Source: Mycobacteroides abscessus ATCC 19977
GTDB taxonomy: Bacteria > Actinomycetota > Actinomycetes > Mycobacteriales > Mycobacteriaceae
Assembly: GCF_000069185.1 (NCBI RefSeq)
Contig: NC_010397.1
Span: 1,302,001-1,366,000, forward strand
Direction: 5' to 3'
DNA: 64,000 bases
The notes beneath the pieces are model-generated. The model was given only the letters and a program-made list of their open reading frames with translations. It searched no databases and was not told the DNA's origin. The translations under genes and the position numbers were made by a program. Positions 7,598-16,978 of the stretch are shown in pieces (positions within the stretch are counted from its first letter, which is position 1; the number at the start of each line of letters is the position of its first letter).

Positions 7598-9502
7598 GTG
7601 ACCCATAGTTTCCGGAACGTAGCCATTGTTGCGCACGTCGACCACGGCAAGACAACCCTGGTCGACGCGATGCTCAAACAATCGGGTGCGCTCTCGCACC
7701 GAGGTGATGACGCCGTTGAGCGCCTGATGGACTCCGGTGACCTGGAGAAGGAAAAGGGCATCACCATCCTGGCCAAGAACACCGCGGTGCACCGCCACCA
7801 CGCGGATGGCTCGATGACGGTCATCAACGTCATCGACACCCCCGGACACGCCGATTTCGGCGGCGAGGTGGAGCGCGGCCTGTCGATGGTCGACGGCGTG
7901 CTGCTGCTGGTCGACGCCTCCGAGGGCCCGCTGCCGCAGACCCGGTTCGTGCTGCGCAAGGCTCTCGCCGCGCACCTGCCGGTGATTCTGGTCGTCAACA
8001 AGACCGACCGTCCCGACGCCCGTATCGCCGAGGTGGTCTCCGACAGCCACGACCTGCTGCTCGACGTCGCCTCCGACCTGGACGAAGAAGCACAGAAGGC
8101 CGCCGAGGACGCGCTCGGGCTGCCCACCCTGTACGCCTCCGGCCGTGCCGGTGTCGCCAGCACCGTCGAGCCCGCCAATGGCGAGGTGCCCGAGGGGGAC
8201 AACCTCGACCCCTTGTTCGACGTCCTGCTCGAGCACATTCCGCCGCCCAAGGGCGACCCGGAGGCCCCGCTGCAGGCGCTGGTCACCAACCTCGACGCGT
8301 CGGCCTTCCTCGGACGCCTGGCGCTGATCCGCATCTACAACGGCCGGATCCGCAAGGGCCAGCAGGTGGCGTGGATGCGTGAGGTGGACGGCCATCCGGT
8401 CATCACCAACGCGAAGATCACCGAGCTGCTCGCCACCGAGGGCGTAGACCGCAGCCCCACCGAGGAGGCGGTCGCCGGAGACATCGTCGCCGTCGCGGGA
8501 ATGTCCGAGATCATGATCGGTGACACGCTGGCCGACCCCGAACACGCGCATGCGCTGCCGCGTATCACCGTCGATGAGCCCGCGATCTCGGTGACCATCG
8601 GCACCAACAGCTCACCGCTGGCGGGCAAGGTGTCGGGACACAAGCTGACCGCGCGGATGGTGAAGTCGCGCCTGGATTCGGAACTCATCGGCAACGTGTC
8701 CGTGAAGGTCGTCGACATCGGCCGCCCCGATGCCTGGGAGGTGCAGGGCCGTGGCGAGCTGGCGCTGGCCATCCTCGTCGAGCAGATGCGCCGCGAGGGC
8801 TTCGAACTGACCGTCGGCAAGCCACAGGTGGTCACCCGGCAGATCGATGGCAAGCTGCACGAGCCGTTCGAGGCCATGACCATCGACTGTCCCGAGGAGT
8901 TCGTCGGCGCCATCACCCAGCTGATGGCCGCGCGCAAGGGCCGCATGGAAGAGATGACCAACCACGCTGCGGGATGGGTCCGGATGGACTTCATCGTGCC
9001 CTCGCGTGGTCTGATCGGCTTCCGCACCGACTTCCTGACCCTCACGCGTGGCACCGGCATCGCCAACGCCGTCTTCGAGGGGTATCGCCCCTGGGCCGGC
9101 GAGATTCGTGCGCGCCACACCGGTTCGCTGGTCTCCGACCGCTCGGGCACCATCACCCCGTTCGCCATGATCCAGCTGGCCGACCGTGGGCAGTTCTTCG
9201 TGGAGCCCGGTGAAGACACCTACGAGGGCATGGTGGTGGGCATCAACCCGCGGGCGGAGGATCTCGACGTCAACGTCACCCGGGAAAAGAAGCTGACCAA
9301 CATGCGGTCGTCGACCGCCGACGTCATGGAGACGCTGGCCCGGCCGATTGAACTGGACCTGGAGCAGGCCATGGAGTTCTGCGCGGCCGACGAGTGTGTC
9401 GAGGTGACACCGGAGATCGTGCGTGTACGCAAGGTCGACCTGGACGCCAACACCCGCGCGCGCAACCGTTCACGCGCGAAGGCGGCCGCCAACAACAGCT
9501 AG
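7598..9502 (+). CDS. typA: ribosome-associated translational GTPase TypA/BipA
   Basis: 634 residues, normal for TypA/BipA. The GTPase domain has P-loop AHVDHGKT (12-19), switch II DTPGHADF and NKTDRPDARI. It is followed by domain II, the EF-G-like domain V and the TypA-specific C-terminus with the SRGLIGFRTDFLTLTRG signature. It acts on the ribosome in assembly and stress adaptation. GTG 7598 was chosen because the MTHSFRN-type N-terminus is conserved; the frame is open upstream but hydrophobic and unlike TypA. narGHJI, which lies between mutT2 and typA in M. tuberculosis, is absent. Confidence 0.93.
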   Translation: MTHSFRNVAIVAHVDHGKTTLVDAMLKQSGALSHRGDDAVERLMDSGDLEKEKGITILAKNTAVHRHHADGSMTVINVIDTPGHADFGGEVERGLSMVDGVLLLVDASEGPLPQTRFVLRKALAAHLPVILVVNKTDRPDARIAEVVSDSHDLLLDVASDLDEEAQKAAEDALGLPTLYASGRAGVASTVEPANGEVPEGDNLDPLFDVLLEHIPPPKGDPEAPLQALVTNLDASAFLGRLALIRIYNGRIRKGQQVAWMREVDGHPVITNAKITELLATEGVDRSPTEEAVAGDIVAVAGMSEIMIGDTLADPEHAHALPRITVDEPAISVTIGTNSSPLAGKVSGHKLTARMVKSRLDSELIGNVSVKVVDIGRPDAWEVQGRGELALAILVEQMRREGFELTVGKPQVVTRQIDGKLHEPFEAMTIDCPEEFVGAITQLMAARKGRMEEMTNHAAGWVRMDFIVPSRGLIGFRTDFLTLTRGTGIANAVFEGYRPWAGEIRARHTGSLVSDRSGTITPFAMIQLADRGQFFVEPGEDTYEGMVVGINPRAEDLDVNVTREKKLTNMRSSTADVMETLARPIELDLEQAMEFCAADECVEVTPEIVRVRKVDLDANTRARNRSRAKAAANNS

Positions 9503-9505
9503 GTT
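9500..9505 (+). promoter_or_regulatory. leaderless -10 for the VOC gene
   Basis: TAGGTT with 6 nt to ATG 9512. Its first three bases are the typA stop codon. Confidence 0.5.
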
Positions 9506-9511
9506 CGGCTG

Positions 9512-9892
9512 ATGGCATGCCGCATCAGTGAACTTGTGCTCGATTGTCGCGACCCGGAGAGGCTCGCGCGGTTCTGGTGCGAGGTGCTGGATTTCGTCGT
9601 GCTGAGTCGTGAGGAAGATGGCTCATTGGAGGTCGGCCCAGGCGGGGGCTTTGGGGGCCTGCAGCCAACGCTGTTCCTCAGTTACAGCGCCGAACCGCAG
9701 CGCGGCAAGTCGCGGCTACATATCGACGTGAACCCCACCGACCGCGATCAGGACGCCGAGCTCGAGCGCCTGCTGCGACTCGGGGCGCGCCCAGCCGATA
9801 TCGGGCAGACCGGGCAGGAACAATGGCACGTGCTGCAAGATCCCGAGGGCAACGAGTTCTGCCTGCTCAAGGCCCGCCTCAAACCGCTCTGA
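9512..9892 (+). CDS. VOC (glyoxalase-like) family protein
   Basis: 126 residues with two beta-alpha-beta-beta-beta modules of the vicinal-oxygen-chelate fold: the first contains LVLDCRDPERLARFWCEVL (8-26) and the second ends DPEGNEFCLL. It belongs to the glyoxalase_6-like group common in actinobacteria. Family members are dioxygenases, isomerases or resistance proteins; no substrate can be assigned. It starts 9 bp after typA. Confidence 0.8.
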   Translation: MACRISELVLDCRDPERLARFWCEVLDFVVLSREEDGSLEVGPGGGFGGLQPTLFLSYSAEPQRGKSRLHIDVNPTDRDQDAELERLLRLGARPADIGQTGQEQWHVLQDPEGNEFCLLKARLKPL

Positions 9893-10011
9893 CAAACATC
9901 GGCCACGCGGCCATGTCGATCCCGACAGATTGTGGTCACAGCGGTTGCCTCGGCTCGATGAACGTGTTTGAGAGATAACGGCTTTCGCGGTCACGCGACA
10001 GCGCCAGTGGG

Positions 10012-10017
10012 TACTAT
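10012..10017 (+). promoter_or_regulatory. leaderless -10 for the alkylsulfatase gene
   Basis: TACTAT with 6 nt to ATG 10024. Confidence 0.5.
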
Positions 10018-10023
10018 CGCGAT

Positions 10024-11925
10024 ATGGCCGAGCAAACCCAGCCCACATCTCGCATCCTCGAACAGAATGCGGCCGCGGCGCAGGAACTCCCGTTCGCCAA
10101 TACCGCCGACCAGGAAGACGCCGACCGGGGGTTCATCGCTGCGCTGGAGCCGGGAGTGGTTCGCGACGATTCAGGAAAGGTGGTGTGGGACAACGATTCG
10201 TATGCGTTCCTGCAGGGCGCATGTCCAGGATCGGTGCACCCCAGCCTGTGGCGCCAGTGCGGGCTAAACATCCGCCAAGGGCTCTACCACGTCACCGAGG
10301 GCATCTATCAGGTTCGGGGCCTGGACATCTCGAATATGACGCTGGTCGAGGGTGAACGCGGAGTCATCGTGATCGACCCGTTGGTGTCCGTCGAGACCGC
10401 GGCCGCGGGGCTGGCGCTGTACCGGCACCATCGCGGTGACCGTCCCGTGACCGGGTTGATCTATACGCACTCGCATGTGGACCATTTCGGGGGTGCACTC
10501 GGGGTGACCAGCCCCGAGGATGTGGCGACCGGGCGCTGCCCCGTGCTGGCGCCTGCCGGCCTGCTGGAACATGCGGTGGCCGAGAACGTGTACGCCGGAC
10601 CCGCGATGACTCGTCGTGCCGTCTACATGTACGGCGCATTTCTGCCCAGAGGCCCGCTCGGGCAGGTAGGAGCCGGCCTGGGGCAGACCAATTCGCTCGG
10701 CACCGTCACCTTGATCCCGCCAACCGTGGACATCACCCACACCGGGCAAGAGGAGACGGTCGACGGTGTGCGCATGGTTTTCCAGCTCACGCCGGGCACC
10801 GAGGCCCCCGCCGAGATGAACTTTCATTTTCCCGAGCGACGGGCGCTCTGCATGGCCGAGAACGCAACTCACACCCTGCACAATCTGTTGACATTGCGCG
10901 GCGCGCTGGTACGCGATCCGCATGTCTGGGCGCGGTATATCACCGAGGCCATCAATCTGTACGCCCGTGACTCCGATGTGGTGTTCGCCTCGCATCATTG
11001 GCCCACCTGGGGCACCGAACGTCTTGTGGAATACCTTGCCTTGCAGCGCGATTTGTATGCCTATCTGCACGATCAGACGTTGCGTATGCTCAACCAGGGA
11101 CTGGTGGGTTCGGAGATCGCCGAAGATCTGCAACTGCCGCCGGCGATCGCCGGCGCTTGGCACACGCGCGGCTACTACGGTTCGGTCAGCCACAACGTCA
11201 AGGCGATCTATCAGCGCTACATGGGCTGGTTCGACGGTAACCCCGCGCACCTCTGGGAACATCCGCCCGTGGAGAACGCGCGGCGACATGTGGAATTCAT
11301 GGGCGGCGCTCAGGAGGTGCTGCGTAAGGCGCGTATCGCCTTTGAGCAGGGCGACTATCGATGGGTGGCCCAGGTGCTCAACTACGTGATCTTCGCGGAT
11401 CCTGCCAATGACGCGGCGAAGGCATTGCAAGCCAACTGCTTTGAGCAACTCGGTTATGGCGCCGAGAATGCCACTTGGCGCAACTTCTATTTGATGGGCG
11501 CCTATGAGTTACGCCATGGCAGCGTGGGCACACCGGTCTCGATCGGGTCGCCCTCGATGATGGCGGCGTTGAGCGTCGATCAAATCTTCGACGCACTCTC
11601 GTTGCGGGTCAATGGCCCCAAGGCGTGGGACGAACGCTTTGTCAGCGACTGGCGATTCACCGACGAGGATCGGGTACACCGTGTGGAACTGCGTAACGGG
11701 GTGCTGGTGCACTATGACCTGCCCGAGACTGCCAATGCGCCGCAGCCTGCGGTCGCCTTTACCCTTACTCGGACGGGGCTCGTCAAACTTCTGTTGGCAG
11801 GGGAGGACCCTGGGCGACTGTTCGCCTCAGGGGAGATCACGGTGGAAGGCGATGCGAGCGGGTTCGCGCGGCTGGTCTCGGTGCTTGATGAACCCGATCC
11901 AGGTTTTGCGATCGTGACGCCGTAG
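10024..11925 (+). CDS. alkyl sulfatase (SdsA1/BDS1-like metallo-beta-lactamase fold)
   Basis: 633 residues, the full length of linear primary or secondary alkylsulfatases. The zinc motif THSHVDHFGG (148-157) is followed by MAENATHTLHN (Glu and His ligands) and FASHHWPTWG, all typical of this subclass. A helical dimerisation domain follows and then a C-terminal SCP2/sterol-carrier-like domain (about 520-633). These enzymes hydrolyse sulfate esters such as dodecyl sulfate to alcohol and sulfate. No signal peptide is obvious, so it may be cytoplasmic here. It is followed by an AraC regulator that could control it. Confidence 0.88.
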   Translation: MAEQTQPTSRILEQNAAAAQELPFANTADQEDADRGFIAALEPGVVRDDSGKVVWDNDSYAFLQGACPGSVHPSLWRQCGLNIRQGLYHVTEGIYQVRGLDISNMTLVEGERGVIVIDPLVSVETAAAGLALYRHHRGDRPVTGLIYTHSHVDHFGGALGVTSPEDVATGRCPVLAPAGLLEHAVAENVYAGPAMTRRAVYMYGAFLPRGPLGQVGAGLGQTNSLGTVTLIPPTVDITHTGQEETVDGVRMVFQLTPGTEAPAEMNFHFPERRALCMAENATHTLHNLLTLRGALVRDPHVWARYITEAINLYARDSDVVFASHHWPTWGTERLVEYLALQRDLYAYLHDQTLRMLNQGLVGSEIAEDLQLPPAIAGAWHTRGYYGSVSHNVKAIYQRYMGWFDGNPAHLWEHPPVENARRHVEFMGGAQEVLRKARIAFEQGDYRWVAQVLNYVIFADPANDAAKALQANCFEQLGYGAENATWRNFYLMGAYELRHGSVGTPVSIGSPSMMAALSVDQIFDALSLRVNGPKAWDERFVSDWRFTDEDRVHRVELRNGVLVHYDLPETANAPQPAVAFTLTRTGLVKLLLAGEDPGRLFASGEITVEGDASGFARLVSVLDEPDPGFAIVTP

Positions 11926-11962
11926 CCGGATGCGCGCATGTTGCCGCTAGCATTGGACGACA

Positions 11963-12772
11963 ATGGTTTTCGGGGGTTTTGGGGGTGTTGCATTGGGTGA
12001 GCTGCAGATCACGTTTGTCAGCGAGCCGATTGTTGAGCCCACGGAGTGGTACTTCGACGAGCCCCATCATGTGGTCGCCGTGTACCAAGGCGGACGAATC
12101 CTTTCCAAGGAGATCGATTTCGTAGACGGCCTGTCCCGGCGGTACCTGCCCAAGGTTGGTGATGTCCTGGTTGTTCCCATGGGCAGCCGCGCTGCCATCA
12201 CCACACAAGGAGAGCGTGCTTCGTTCTGCCGCTTCGATATTCCGACGAGGTTGCTCGACCAGCGAGACCTGCAGCCCAGGGTGGCTTATTCAGATCCGCT
12301 GATACTGCAGCTGGCATCGAGGATGTACAGCGTCGCCGATCGCACCGATGTGATCGCGCGATTGTTGCGTGAGTCTTTGGCGGACGTCGTGCGACTGCAT
12401 CTCAGTGACCATTACGCCGCACTTCGCCCGCGGCCGGAACGTCGCCGGCTGCTGGACTCTGCGATGCAGGCCCGGGTGACCGAGTACATCGAGGATGGTC
12501 TGGACGCGGACATCAGCTTGTCGGCACTGGCCGGTCATGCGCAGATGTCCACGAGCGAGTTCCGCAAGGCCTTCACCGAGGTGTTCGGCCACACGCCGTA
12601 TCAGTTCGTCCTGGACCGCAGGATGAGCCGGGCCAAGCAACTACTTGCGACTACCGATCTGTCCGTTACGGATATCAGTGTTGCCGTGGGTTTTTCGAGC
12701 CCTAGCCATTTCGCCACCACCTTCAAGACCCGTATCGGCGTGACACCGACGGCTTATCGCAGCGGTGTATGA
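11963..12772 (+). CDS. AraC family transcriptional regulator
   Basis: 269 residues. A cupin-like N-terminal sensor region precedes the C-terminal double HTH (about 165-268): ISLSALAGHAQMSTSEFRKAF and SVTDISVAVGFSSPSHFATTF are the two recognition blocks. It lies 37 bp after the alkylsulfatase in the same direction, so control of that gene or of a sulfur/surfactant response is plausible. The start is ATG 11963, with a TAGCAT hexamer 9 nt before it. Confidence 0.85.
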   Translation: MVFGGFGGVALGELQITFVSEPIVEPTEWYFDEPHHVVAVYQGGRILSKEIDFVDGLSRRYLPKVGDVLVVPMGSRAAITTQGERASFCRFDIPTRLLDQRDLQPRVAYSDPLILQLASRMYSVADRTDVIARLLRESLADVVRLHLSDHYAALRPRPERRRLLDSAMQARVTEYIEDGLDADISLSALAGHAQMSTSEFRKAFTEVFGHTPYQFVLDRRMSRAKQLLATTDLSVTDISVAVGFSSPSHFATTFKTRIGVTPTAYRSGV

Positions 12773-12952
12773 CTCATTTTCCGCAATATGCGCCAGATTT
12801 CGAAGGCGCCGCAACATCGCTCTTGCCTACAGTGGCCGGACGTGGTCACGGGGGACGTGATCGCGAGGGTCGGGCGGGTTCTGGTCTCGCGCTGATGCGA
12901 GCCAGACCTGCCCGATAAGACCCAGAGGCATTGTGGTGGAGGAGGGTTCGAT

Positions 12953-13729
12953 TTGGCGGCGCGGCGGCTTTACGTTGCCATTATCGGAACGTTGGGCTTG
13001 TGTCTGTCCGTCGTGTCCTGCGGCGCGCAGGCCCCTGACTCTTCCGGAGGATCGAGGCCGCCGCAACACGCGAAGGCTCACCAGACAGGTTCGGCGCCAG
13101 CCGACAAGCGCACGGATGCGTACTGCGCTCAGAATCACGATGCGAACTGCGCGGCCGGAACTTACCTAGGTCCGCACGCGGCGCCGGGCGCGGGTGCCGG
13201 CTACTGGGACAACAACGGCAATCCTGTCGACGGCGGCCCGGTGGGTGCCGATGGTTCGACCGGCAACAACGTGAGCCAGGAGTACTGCGCGCGGAACGAG
13301 GATCCGGCGTGCCCGGCGGGTTCGTATGTGGATGCCAAGGCGATCAAGAATCCGGACGGCAGCAACAGCTATGTGCCGTGCGAGGGCACGATCTGCACCA
13401 ACCCGAACCACGGCGCAGCGGACGAGGCGGGGGGATGGGACTCGCAGGGCCAGCCGGTGAATGGTGGACCGAAGGGTGCCGATGGTTCGACCGGCAACAA
13501 CGTGAGCCAGGAGTACTGCGCGCGGAACGAGGATCCGGCGTGCCCGGCGGGTTCGTATGTGGGTCCCAAGGCGATCAAGAATCCGGACGGCAGCAGCAAC
13601 TATGTGCCGTGCGAGGGCACGATCTGCACCAACCCGAACCACGGCGGCGGTGACGACACGGGCGTGCCCGGAGACGCGGATTCGTCCAACCCGTCGGGAA
13701 CTGGGCAGGATTCGCCCAGCGGACAGTAG
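12953..13729 (+). CDS. putative lipoprotein with duplicated Cys-rich module
   Basis: 258 residues from TTG 12953 behind a strong GGAGGAGGG site. The N-terminal signal ends in a lipobox (LSVVSC), so a lipid-anchored surface protein is likely. The mature part has a Cys-containing segment (DAYCAQNHDANC) and then two near-identical 77-residue modules, each with C-x7-C-PAGSYV, VPCEGTIC and CTNPNH elements. A Ser/Gly/Asp-rich tail follows. No known domain was recognised. Even Cys counts per module suggest disulfide-stabilised extracellular repeats. Confidence 0.75.
   Translation: MAARRLYVAIIGTLGLCLSVVSCGAQAPDSSGGSRPPQHAKAHQTGSAPADKRTDAYCAQNHDANCAAGTYLGPHAAPGAGAGYWDNNGNPVDGGPVGADGSTGNNVSQEYCARNEDPACPAGSYVDAKAIKNPDGSNSYVPCEGTICTNPNHGAADEAGGWDSQGQPVNGGPKGADGSTGNNVSQEYCARNEDPACPAGSYVGPKAIKNPDGSSNYVPCEGTICTNPNHGGGDDTGVPGDADSSNPSGTGQDSPSGQ
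13204..13650 (+). repeat. tandem intragenic duplication, period 231 bp
   Basis: Positions 13243-13414 and 13474-13645 are almost identical at DNA level; only a few substitutions were seen, near the GSYV.AKAIKN and GS.NYVP codons. The less similar flank (WDNNGNPVDGGP against WDSQGQPVNGGP) extends the unit to 231 bp, or 77 codons. An older, shorter related segment precedes them. This indicates recent in-frame duplication. Confidence 0.9.
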
Positions 13730-13856
13730 GGTCGCCAGTCGTTAGCCGATTTTCCGGCGCATACAGTCGTACCGGCGGTATCCGGCAGCGGCTCCGGGTG
13801 TAGCTGGCCCTTGTTGACATCCGACTCACAGCACCCCACCGATAAGGTTGTTCCTC

Positions 13857-15659
13857 ATGCCGACCGACTCACCGCGCCTGCGACTGTGTGCAGTGCTCGG
13901 TGTGGTGCTCCTCGCCGGGTGCTCTGTCAGCGCACCTCCGGCCGTGCAGGGCAGCGAGACAACAAGCTCGACCACACCGCCACCACCCAAGAAAGAGCAG
14001 ATTGTGGTGGGCATCGACTCGATCGGAGCGGGCTTCAACCCGCATCTGTTGTCCGATCAGTCGCCGGTGAACTCCGCGATCAGTGCGCTGGTGCTGCCCA
14101 GCGCGTTCCGTCCGGTGCCCGATTCGGCGACCACCACCGGCTCGCGCTGGGAGATGGACCCGACACTGCTGGTCTCGGCCGAGGAAACCAGCCAGGAACC
14201 GTTCACGGTCACCTACACGATCCGTCCCGAGGCACAGTGGACCGATAACGCACCCATCGGCGCCGATGATTTCTCCTACCTGTGGCAGCAGATGCTCACC
14301 CAGCCCGGGACCGTCGACCCGGCGGGCTACGGAAACATCACCGACGTGCAGTCGCGTGACGGTGGCAAGCGCGTGGTCGTCACCTTCGACCATAAGTACC
14401 CGGCATGGCGCGAGCTGTTCAATGACCTGCTGCCCGCGCACATCGTGAAGGACATCCCGGGCGGGTTCGCCTCCGGGCTGGTCAAGTCGATGCCCGCCTC
14501 CGGGGGGCGTTTCCGCGTCGACACCATCGACCCGCAGCGTGACGAGATCCTGCTGGCGCGTAATGACCGGTACTGGGCAACCCAGGCCGTTCCCGACGAG
14601 ATCCTTTTCCGTCGAGCAGGCGCCCCGACGGTGTTGGCCGATTCGATCCGCAACGGGGACACCCAAGTGGCCCAGGTGCACGGCAGCGGGGTGACCTTCG
14701 CGCAGTTGTCCAATATCCCCGGGGTGCGCACCGCGCGCATCGTCGCGCCGCGCACCCTGCAGCTGACGCTGCGGGCCGGGCAGCCGACTCTCACCGACGC
14801 GAAGGTGCGACGCGGACTGCTGGGCTTGCTCGATGTCGGGCTACTGGCGGCGGTGGCGGCAGGCAATGAAAACTCCGTCACGCTGGCGGCGGCTCAGGTG
14901 CGCTCACCGTCGGACCCCGGGTACAAGCCCACCGCACCCGTCGCATTGACCCGGGACGCCTCGCTCGCGTTACTCAAGGAGGCCGGGTACGAGGCCGTGG
15001 AGAACCCGGTGGTGCCCCCGGCTCCCAATGCACCCGCCGGTCCGCCGCAGATCACCAAGGACGGGGACCCGTTGACCCTCGTCATCGGCGCGGCCTCCAA
15101 CGATCCCACTTCGGTGGCCGTCGCCAACACCGCGGCCGACCAGCTGCGCAACGCGGGAGTGCGCGCGAGCGTGCTGGCCCTCGACCCGCCCACGCTGTAC
15201 GGACAGGCGATCCCGGACGGCCGGGTAGATGCCATCGTCGGCTGGCACCAGGCCGGCGGAGACCTGGCCACCGCACTCGCCTCTCGGTATGGCTGCCCGG
15301 CGCTGCAAGCGGGGAGGCTGCCCGACACTCGCACCACGACGCCGCCACCGCCGCCGGCCAGTAATACACCCGCGCCGCCGTCGCGAGAGGATTCTGTTCG
15401 CGCCCCGAGCAATCTGACCGGGCTGTGTGATGAGGAATTGCAGGCCAGCATCGACGCCGCGCTGACGGGTCATGCCGATGTGGGCAAGGTCGTCGATCAG
15501 GCCGAGCCGCAATTATGGAAGATGGCAACGGTGCTGCCGATCATGCAGGACACCACCATCGCCGCGGCCGGTCCCAGCGTGCAGAACGTGGAGCTGGCCG
15601 GTGCGGTGCCGGTCGGGATTGTGGCCACGGCAGGAGAGTGGAAGAAGACCCGCCCATGA
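13857..15659 (+). CDS. lpqW: lipoprotein LpqW, PIM/LAM branch-point regulator
   Basis: 600 residues. The signal peptide ends in lipobox LLAGC (C22). The body has the fold of family 5 extracellular solute-binding proteins ([16 protein letters not shown], then DIQ/ARNDRYW elements), but in mycobacteria LpqW controls flux between polar PIMs and LM/LAM through PimE and related mannosyltransferases rather than peptide uptake. A Pro/Thr-rich insert lies at about 495-520. ATG 13857 was preferred to TTG 13848. A TAAGGT hexamer lies at 13843-13848. The stop overlaps mshB by 4 bp. No PE/PPE genes separate the two, unlike in M. tuberculosis. Confidence 0.9.
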   Translation: MPTDSPRLRLCAVLGVVLLAGCSVSAPPAVQGSETTSSTTPPPPKKEQIVVGIDSIGAGFNPHLLSDQSPVNSAISALVLPSAFRPVPDSATTTGSRWEMDPTLLVSAEETSQEPFTVTYTIRPEAQWTDNAPIGADDFSYLWQQMLTQPGTVDPAGYGNITDVQSRDGGKRVVVTFDHKYPAWRELFNDLLPAHIVKDIPGGFASGLVKSMPASGGRFRVDTIDPQRDEILLARNDRYWATQAVPDEILFRRAGAPTVLADSIRNGDTQVAQVHGSGVTFAQLSNIPGVRTARIVAPRTLQLTLRAGQPTLTDAKVRRGLLGLLDVGLLAAVAAGNENSVTLAAAQVRSPSDPGYKPTAPVALTRDASLALLKEAGYEAVENPVVPPAPNAPAGPPQITKDGDPLTLVIGAASNDPTSVAVANTAADQLRNAGVRASVLALDPPTLYGQAIPDGRVDAIVGWHQAGGDLATALASRYGCPALQAGRLPDTRTTTPPPPPASNTPAPPSREDSVRAPSNLTGLCDEELQASIDAALTGHADVGKVVDQAEPQLWKMATVLPIMQDTTIAAAGPSVQNVELAGAVPVGIVATAGEWKKTRP

Positions 15660-16495
15660 CGACTCGACGACTCATGCTGGTGCACGCACACCCCGATGAC
15701 GAATCTCTGACCACCGGGGGAACCATTGCGCGGTACGCCGCCGAAGGCGCCGATGTCCAGTTGGTGACCTGCACTCTCGGGGAGGAAGGCGAGGTGATCG
15801 GCGATCGTTGGGCGCAGCTGGCCGTTGACCAGGCCGATCAACTCGGCGGATACCGGATCGGAGAACTCTCCACGGCGCTAAGACATCTCGGTGTCGACGG
15901 GCCCACCTTTCTGGGCGGCGCCGGGCGCTGGCGTGACTCCGGCATGGCGGACACCACGCCGTTGCACCCACGGGCCTTCGCGGGCGCCGATCTGAACGAG
16001 GCGGTGGGCGCGCTGACCGCGCTGATCGACGAACACCGTCCCCATGTCGTCGTCACCTATGACCCGTTCGGCGGCTACGGACACCCCGATCACATCCAGG
16101 CCCACACGGTGACGACCGCGGCCGTGGAAAAAGCGAGCTGGCAGGTGGCCAAGCTGTACTGGACCGTCATCGCGACCAGTGCGCTGGAGACCGGCCTCGC
16201 ATCGATCACCCAGCTGCCGCCGGGATGCCAGCCGGCGCCGCTGGATCTCATACCCACCTTCGCCGACGAAAAGATCAGTGCCGCCATCGACGTCTCGGGC
16301 CACCGCGAGGCCAAGGTCGCGGCGCTGCGCGCGCACGCTACCCAGCTGACGGTGTCCGACGACGGATCCTCGATGGCGCTGTCCAACCTGATCGCGTTGC
16401 CCATCGCGGACATCGAGCATTTCGTGCTGGTGCGGGGCGAGCCGGGCGTGGACACCGGGTGGGAATCAGATCTGTTCGCTGGGGTGGAGTTGTAA
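15656..16495 (+). CDS. mshB: GlcNAc-Ins deacetylase MshB (mycothiol synthesis)
   Basis: 279 residues of the LmbE/PIG-L zinc deacetylase family. The first metal and catalytic motif AHPDDE is at 11-16, and the second, GGYGHPDH, is at about 140-147. It removes acetyl from GlcNAc-Ins to give GlcN-Ins, the second enzymatic stage of mycothiol biosynthesis. The ATG overlaps the lpqW stop (ATGA), showing translational coupling. The frame upstream inside lpqW is not used. Confidence 0.92.
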   Translation: MTTRRLMLVHAHPDDESLTTGGTIARYAAEGADVQLVTCTLGEEGEVIGDRWAQLAVDQADQLGGYRIGELSTALRHLGVDGPTFLGGAGRWRDSGMADTTPLHPRAFAGADLNEAVGALTALIDEHRPHVVVTYDPFGGYGHPDHIQAHTVTTAAVEKASWQVAKLYWTVIATSALETGLASITQLPPGCQPAPLDLIPTFADEKISAAIDVSGHREAKVAALRAHATQLTVSDDGSSMALSNLIALPIADIEHFVLVRGEPGVDTGWESDLFAGVEL

Positions 16496-16498
16496 GCT
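16493..16498 (+). promoter_or_regulatory. leaderless -10 for a 37-codon ORF
   Basis: TAAGCT (its TAA is the mshB stop) with 6 nt to ATG 16505. Confidence 0.45.
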
Positions 16499-16504
16499 CG
16501 ATTC

Positions 16505-16618
16505 ATGCCACCCGATCAAGACCTGGATCCCAACCAGCAGCACTGGCAAGACCGGCTGGACAACTTCCAATGGGTCGTCGGCTCGCTGGCAGCTCAGCTC
16601 GATTCGATCCCGATCTAG
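16505..16618 (+). CDS. 37-aa small ORF upstream of the Rv1171-like gene
   Basis: Encodes a small acidic peptide beginning MPPDQDLDPNQQHWQD and ending LDSIPI. Its codons mostly end in G or C, as in real genes of this window. A perfect leaderless-type promoter spacing precedes the ATG. Its last 49 nt overlap the start of the downstream membrane protein in another frame, which could couple their translation. It could be a real small protein, a leader peptide, or the N-terminus of the membrane protein separated by a frameshift. Confidence 0.5.
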   Translation: MPPDQDLDPNQQHWQDRLDNFQWVVGSLAAQLDSIPI

Positions 16619-16971
16619 GCGCCCTGAACGTATTCGTGCGCGGGTTCGTCATGGCCGCGCTCATTTTTGATGGCGTCATCAGCGCGATTCTGGGCGCCGC
16701 TCTGCTCAACACACGCTTCGGCGGGGTCCTCGTTCCGCTCGGCCTGATCATCGCCGCCGTACTCAACGTGCTGCTGGTGTGGAGCGCCCTGCAGTGGGCG
16801 CCGACCCCGCGATGGGTTGGGGCATCCCTGTGGGCGTTCGTGGCAACAGCGATGGTGCTCTTATTCGGTGGCCCCGGCGGCGATGTTGTCTTCACCGGGT
16901 TTTGGCCCGTCCTGCTGATCGTGATCGGTGTGCTGCCCGCGGCGTATCTTTTGCGCCGCCGGATCGACTAG
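16570..16971 (+). CDS. small polytopic membrane protein (Rv1171-like)
   Basis: 133 residues with four hydrophobic segments (about 18-45, 50-70, 78-95, 103-123) and a basic LLRRRID tail, typical of a four-helix inner-membrane protein. ATG 16570 gives the sequence MGRRLAGSSARFDPDLG before the first segment. Function is unknown. It lies after mshB as Rv1171 does in M. tuberculosis and is convergent with the methyltransferase gene 8 bp away. Confidence 0.75.
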   Translation: MGRRLAGSSARFDPDLGALNVFVRGFVMAALIFDGVISAILGAALLNTRFGGVLVPLGLIIAAVLNVLLVWSALQWAPTPRWVGASLWAFVATAMVLLFGGPGGDVVFTGFWPVLLIVIGVLPAAYLLRRRID

Positions 16972-16978
16972 CCCCGGC

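Noticed and set aside
10264..11448. 394-codon open frame antisense to the alkylsulfatase gene
   Set aside because: A mirror of a strongly coding, high-GC gene; no ribosome site and no recognisable protein. Similar long antisense frames over typA, fbiC and the ABC permease were dropped for the same reason.
16225..16569. N-terminal extension of the Rv1171-like protein into mshB
   Set aside because: The frame is open but is a shadow of mshB; the membrane protein starts well at ATG 16570.
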